From Myxococcales bacterium (GTDB taxonomy: Bacteria; Myxococcota_A; Polyangia; Palsa-1104; SHYY01), in assembly GCA_009692555.1 (NCBI GenBank), contig SHYY01000021.1, positions 1 through 47,214 of the forward strand: a stretch of 47,214 nucleotides of DNA, given 5' to 3'. Below, one piece after another: positions 45,938-47,214 of the stretch. The position numbers and the translations under genes were made by a program. Position 1 is the first letter of the stretch. Every line of letters starts with the position of its first letter. A model generated the notes under the pieces. That model had not been told where the DNA came from. It ran no database searches and worked only from the letters and a program-made list of their open reading frames with translations.

Positions 45938-47083
45938 CTAGCCGGGGGGAGGGCAGGTGTAGGCGACGCTGACCTGGCCGGGGTTGGCCTGGAGGCTGGC
46001 GCAGCTCTTTCCGTAGAGGGTGAGGGTCTTGGTCATGGGGTCGATGTCCCAGCCGTCGGTGTGGGTCTTGTCCTGGGAGATTTTCTGGCCGTTGATGGTC
46101 ACGATCACCATCTGGTTGATCTGCGGGAGGCCCTGCAGGGAGAAGGTGCAGGAGATGATCTGGGAGGTGATGTTCTTGAGGGCGGCCTCGAGCTGCGCCT
46201 GGTCGGTGACGGGGTAGTACTTGGTGGCGCCCGGGCGGGCGGTGCCGCCCGCCTCGGCCATCGCGTTGAGCGTCGCCGAGGTGCCGCCGAGGTCGATCCC
46301 GACGACGAAGGTCTTGATCCCCTTCAGGCGCGCCGCGGTGATTGCCTTGGTGGCGCCGCTGTTGACGCCCATCGGGGTGCAGAACCCGAGCGGACCGAGG
46401 AGGGTGCAGACCTCGCCGGGCGGGCAGTCGGCGTTTTTCATGCAGGTCTTGGGGAGGCCGCCGCCGTTGTCGCAGTTCGGCTCACCGTCGGTGGCGGCGA
46501 GGAAGTAGTGGCCGCGGCCATCCTTGAGCTGGTCGTAGTAGGCGGTGCCGCTGGTGATCGCGGCGGCGAGCGGGGTGTTGCCGTTGGGTTTGGTGGCCTT
46601 GAGCGCAGCGACGATCGGCGCGGCCTTTTGCGGGCCGATGGGAACGTCGGGCGCGTTCTTCACGCCGCACATGCCGTCGGAGGGGAAGAAGAGGAGGCCC
46701 CACTGGATGGGGGACATCGCCTTCTCGAGCTGGGTGAGCACGCTCGAGACCGCGCCCGAGGCCTGCGCGTACTTGGTCGGCATTCCCTCGAGCATTGAGC
46801 CGGAGATGTCCTGGATGAGGAGGATGTCGGGGTCGCCGACCTTCTTCGGGAGAAATTTCTCCTCGTGGCAGTTGTCGTCGGGGCCGGGGCCGGGATCGAT
46901 GCCGGAGTCCCAGTCGTGTTCCGGGACGGTGCCGGCGAGGTCGCCGGTGGGGCCCATCGCGAGGTCCTCGTCGGTGGCAGGGGGGGCGCCGGTCCCGCGC
47001 CGGCTGGAGTCGGGGCCGCAGGAGCCCAGGGTGATCGACGCCCCGAGGGCGATCATCACGAGTTGCAGACGTGCTGGATGCAT
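45938..47083 (-). CDS. VWA-domain surface lipoprotein
   Basis: The 381-residue protein has a lipobox-like GASITLGSC and an Asp-rich leader. A von Willebrand A domain follows with the metal-binding MIDAS motif DISGSM (near residue 93), a Thr in SGTAYYD, and ATDGEPNCD as the third metal-ligand loop. A Cys-rich insert (CDNGGGLPKTC and CPPGEVC) is typical of myxobacterial VWA lipoproteins. Such proteins bind ligands or partners through Mg2+ at the surface. GGAGG lies 6 bp upstream of the ATG. The stop is 14 bp from the stop of the LTD gene; both TAG codons lie in a weak CTAGC/GCTAG inverted repeat. Confidence 0.87.
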   Translation of the reverse strand: MHPARLQLVMIALGASITLGSCGPDSSRRGTGAPPATDEDLAMGPTGDLAGTVPEHDWDSGIDPGPGPDDNCHEEKFLPKKVGDPDILLIQDISGSMLEGMPTKYAQASGAVSSVLTQLEKAMSPIQWGLLFFPSDGMCGVKNAPDVPIGPQKAAPIVAALKATKPNGNTPLAAAITSGTAYYDQLKDGRGHYFLAATDGEPNCDNGGGLPKTCMKNADCPPGEVCTLLGPLGFCTPMGVNSGATKAITAARLKGIKTFVVGIDLGGTSATLNAMAEAGGTARPGATKYYPVTDQAQLEAALKNITSQIISCTFSLQGLPQINQMVIVTINGQKISQDKTHTDGWDIDPMTKTLTLYGKSCASLQANPGQVSVAYTCPPPG

Positions 47084-47168
47084 TGGGGTCCTCCGGTGGT
47101 TCGACCCATCATCTTCCTCCTGGGCGGCCGGGAGTCAACCGATTGATGGCGGGGTGCTGTCGAGGGAG

Positions 47169-47214
47169 CCTGGGGACGGGTGCTTAACGGAAAAGGGGGT
47201 CCCTCCGCTCACGT
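47169..47214. repeat. Right arm of another four-helix-bundle element (cut by window edge)
   Basis: The last 37 bp (47178-47214) are the inverse complement of 4952-4988 with one mismatch, and similarity extends to about 47169 (CCTGGGGACGGG versus CCCGGGAGGGG). The orientation places the element's hexamer array and four-helix-bundle gene to the right of the window, on the minus strand. The sequence 47084-47168 holds no gene. Confidence 0.85.

Overview
The window is very GC-rich and densely coded. It looks like chromosomal DNA of a myxobacterium-like deltaproteobacterium (Myxococcota). The grounds are an abundance of secreted lipoproteins with Asp-Leu-Ala-rich low-complexity leaders, Cys-rich modules, an ADYC-motif protein, a Ser/Thr kinase fused to a STAND NTPase and an FGE-like domain, an FHA/AAA+ enhancer-binding protein, and one ExbB with two ExbD proteins. 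No rRNA, tRNA, CRISPR array, phage or transposase gene was seen. The lineage is inferred from gene content only.

Layout. 1-4256: a partial FemAB-like acyltransferase, a cluster of hairpin repeats, a PfpI/DJ-1 protein, CorA, and a TPR protein with a PAS histidine kinase. 4387-4996: a 0.6-kb element in which a four-helix-bundle (S23/IVP-like) gene lies between imperfect inverted repeats that carry hexanucleotide arrays. 5033-11447: an M28 peptidase, an ABC exporter, YhbY, two cyclic-nucleotide-binding proteins and an S9 peptidase. 11466-14034: a VapC/FitA-type toxin-antitoxin pair next to a truncated acyltransferase, a lipoprotein, and a second hexanucleotide array. 14207-21217: a four-gene export operon (DUF1549-like, DUF1501 with a frameshift, an 11-repeat Cys-rich fibrinogen-like lipoprotein, a cytochrome-like lipoprotein). 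21278-24054: a MazEF-like pair and two lipoproteins, one of them LamG-like with a PPPDLA array. 24106-28341: opcA and zwf with an alpha/beta hydrolase and a small TPR-like protein. 28637-32019: an exbB-exbD-exbD operon with a good sigma-54 promoter candidate and a strong terminator, then a HEAT-repeat lipoprotein. 32028-35361: an acyltransferase/hydrolase pair and glycyl-tRNA synthetase. 35384-43774: an ADYC lipoprotein, the kinase, the FHA enhancer-binding protein, and a divergent MshEN-AAA ATPase. 43779-47083: two divergent lamin-tail lipoproteins and a VWA lipoprotein. 47169-47214: one arm of another copy of the four-helix-bundle element, in inverted orientation, cut by the window edge.

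Genes that appear to act together: many neighbours overlap by 4 bp (ATGA or GTGA), including DUF1501/Cys-rich/cytochrome-like, zwf/opcA, TPR-like/hydrolase, hydrolase/acyltransferase, FHA regulator/kinase, and MazE/MazF. The strongest candidate for an undescribed system is the four-helix-bundle element. It has an ORF, inverted repeats, arrays of one period at both ends, and a second copy of its terminus about 42 kb away. The FHA-regulator/kinase/ATPase signalling locus and the four-gene surface operon are the next most interesting.
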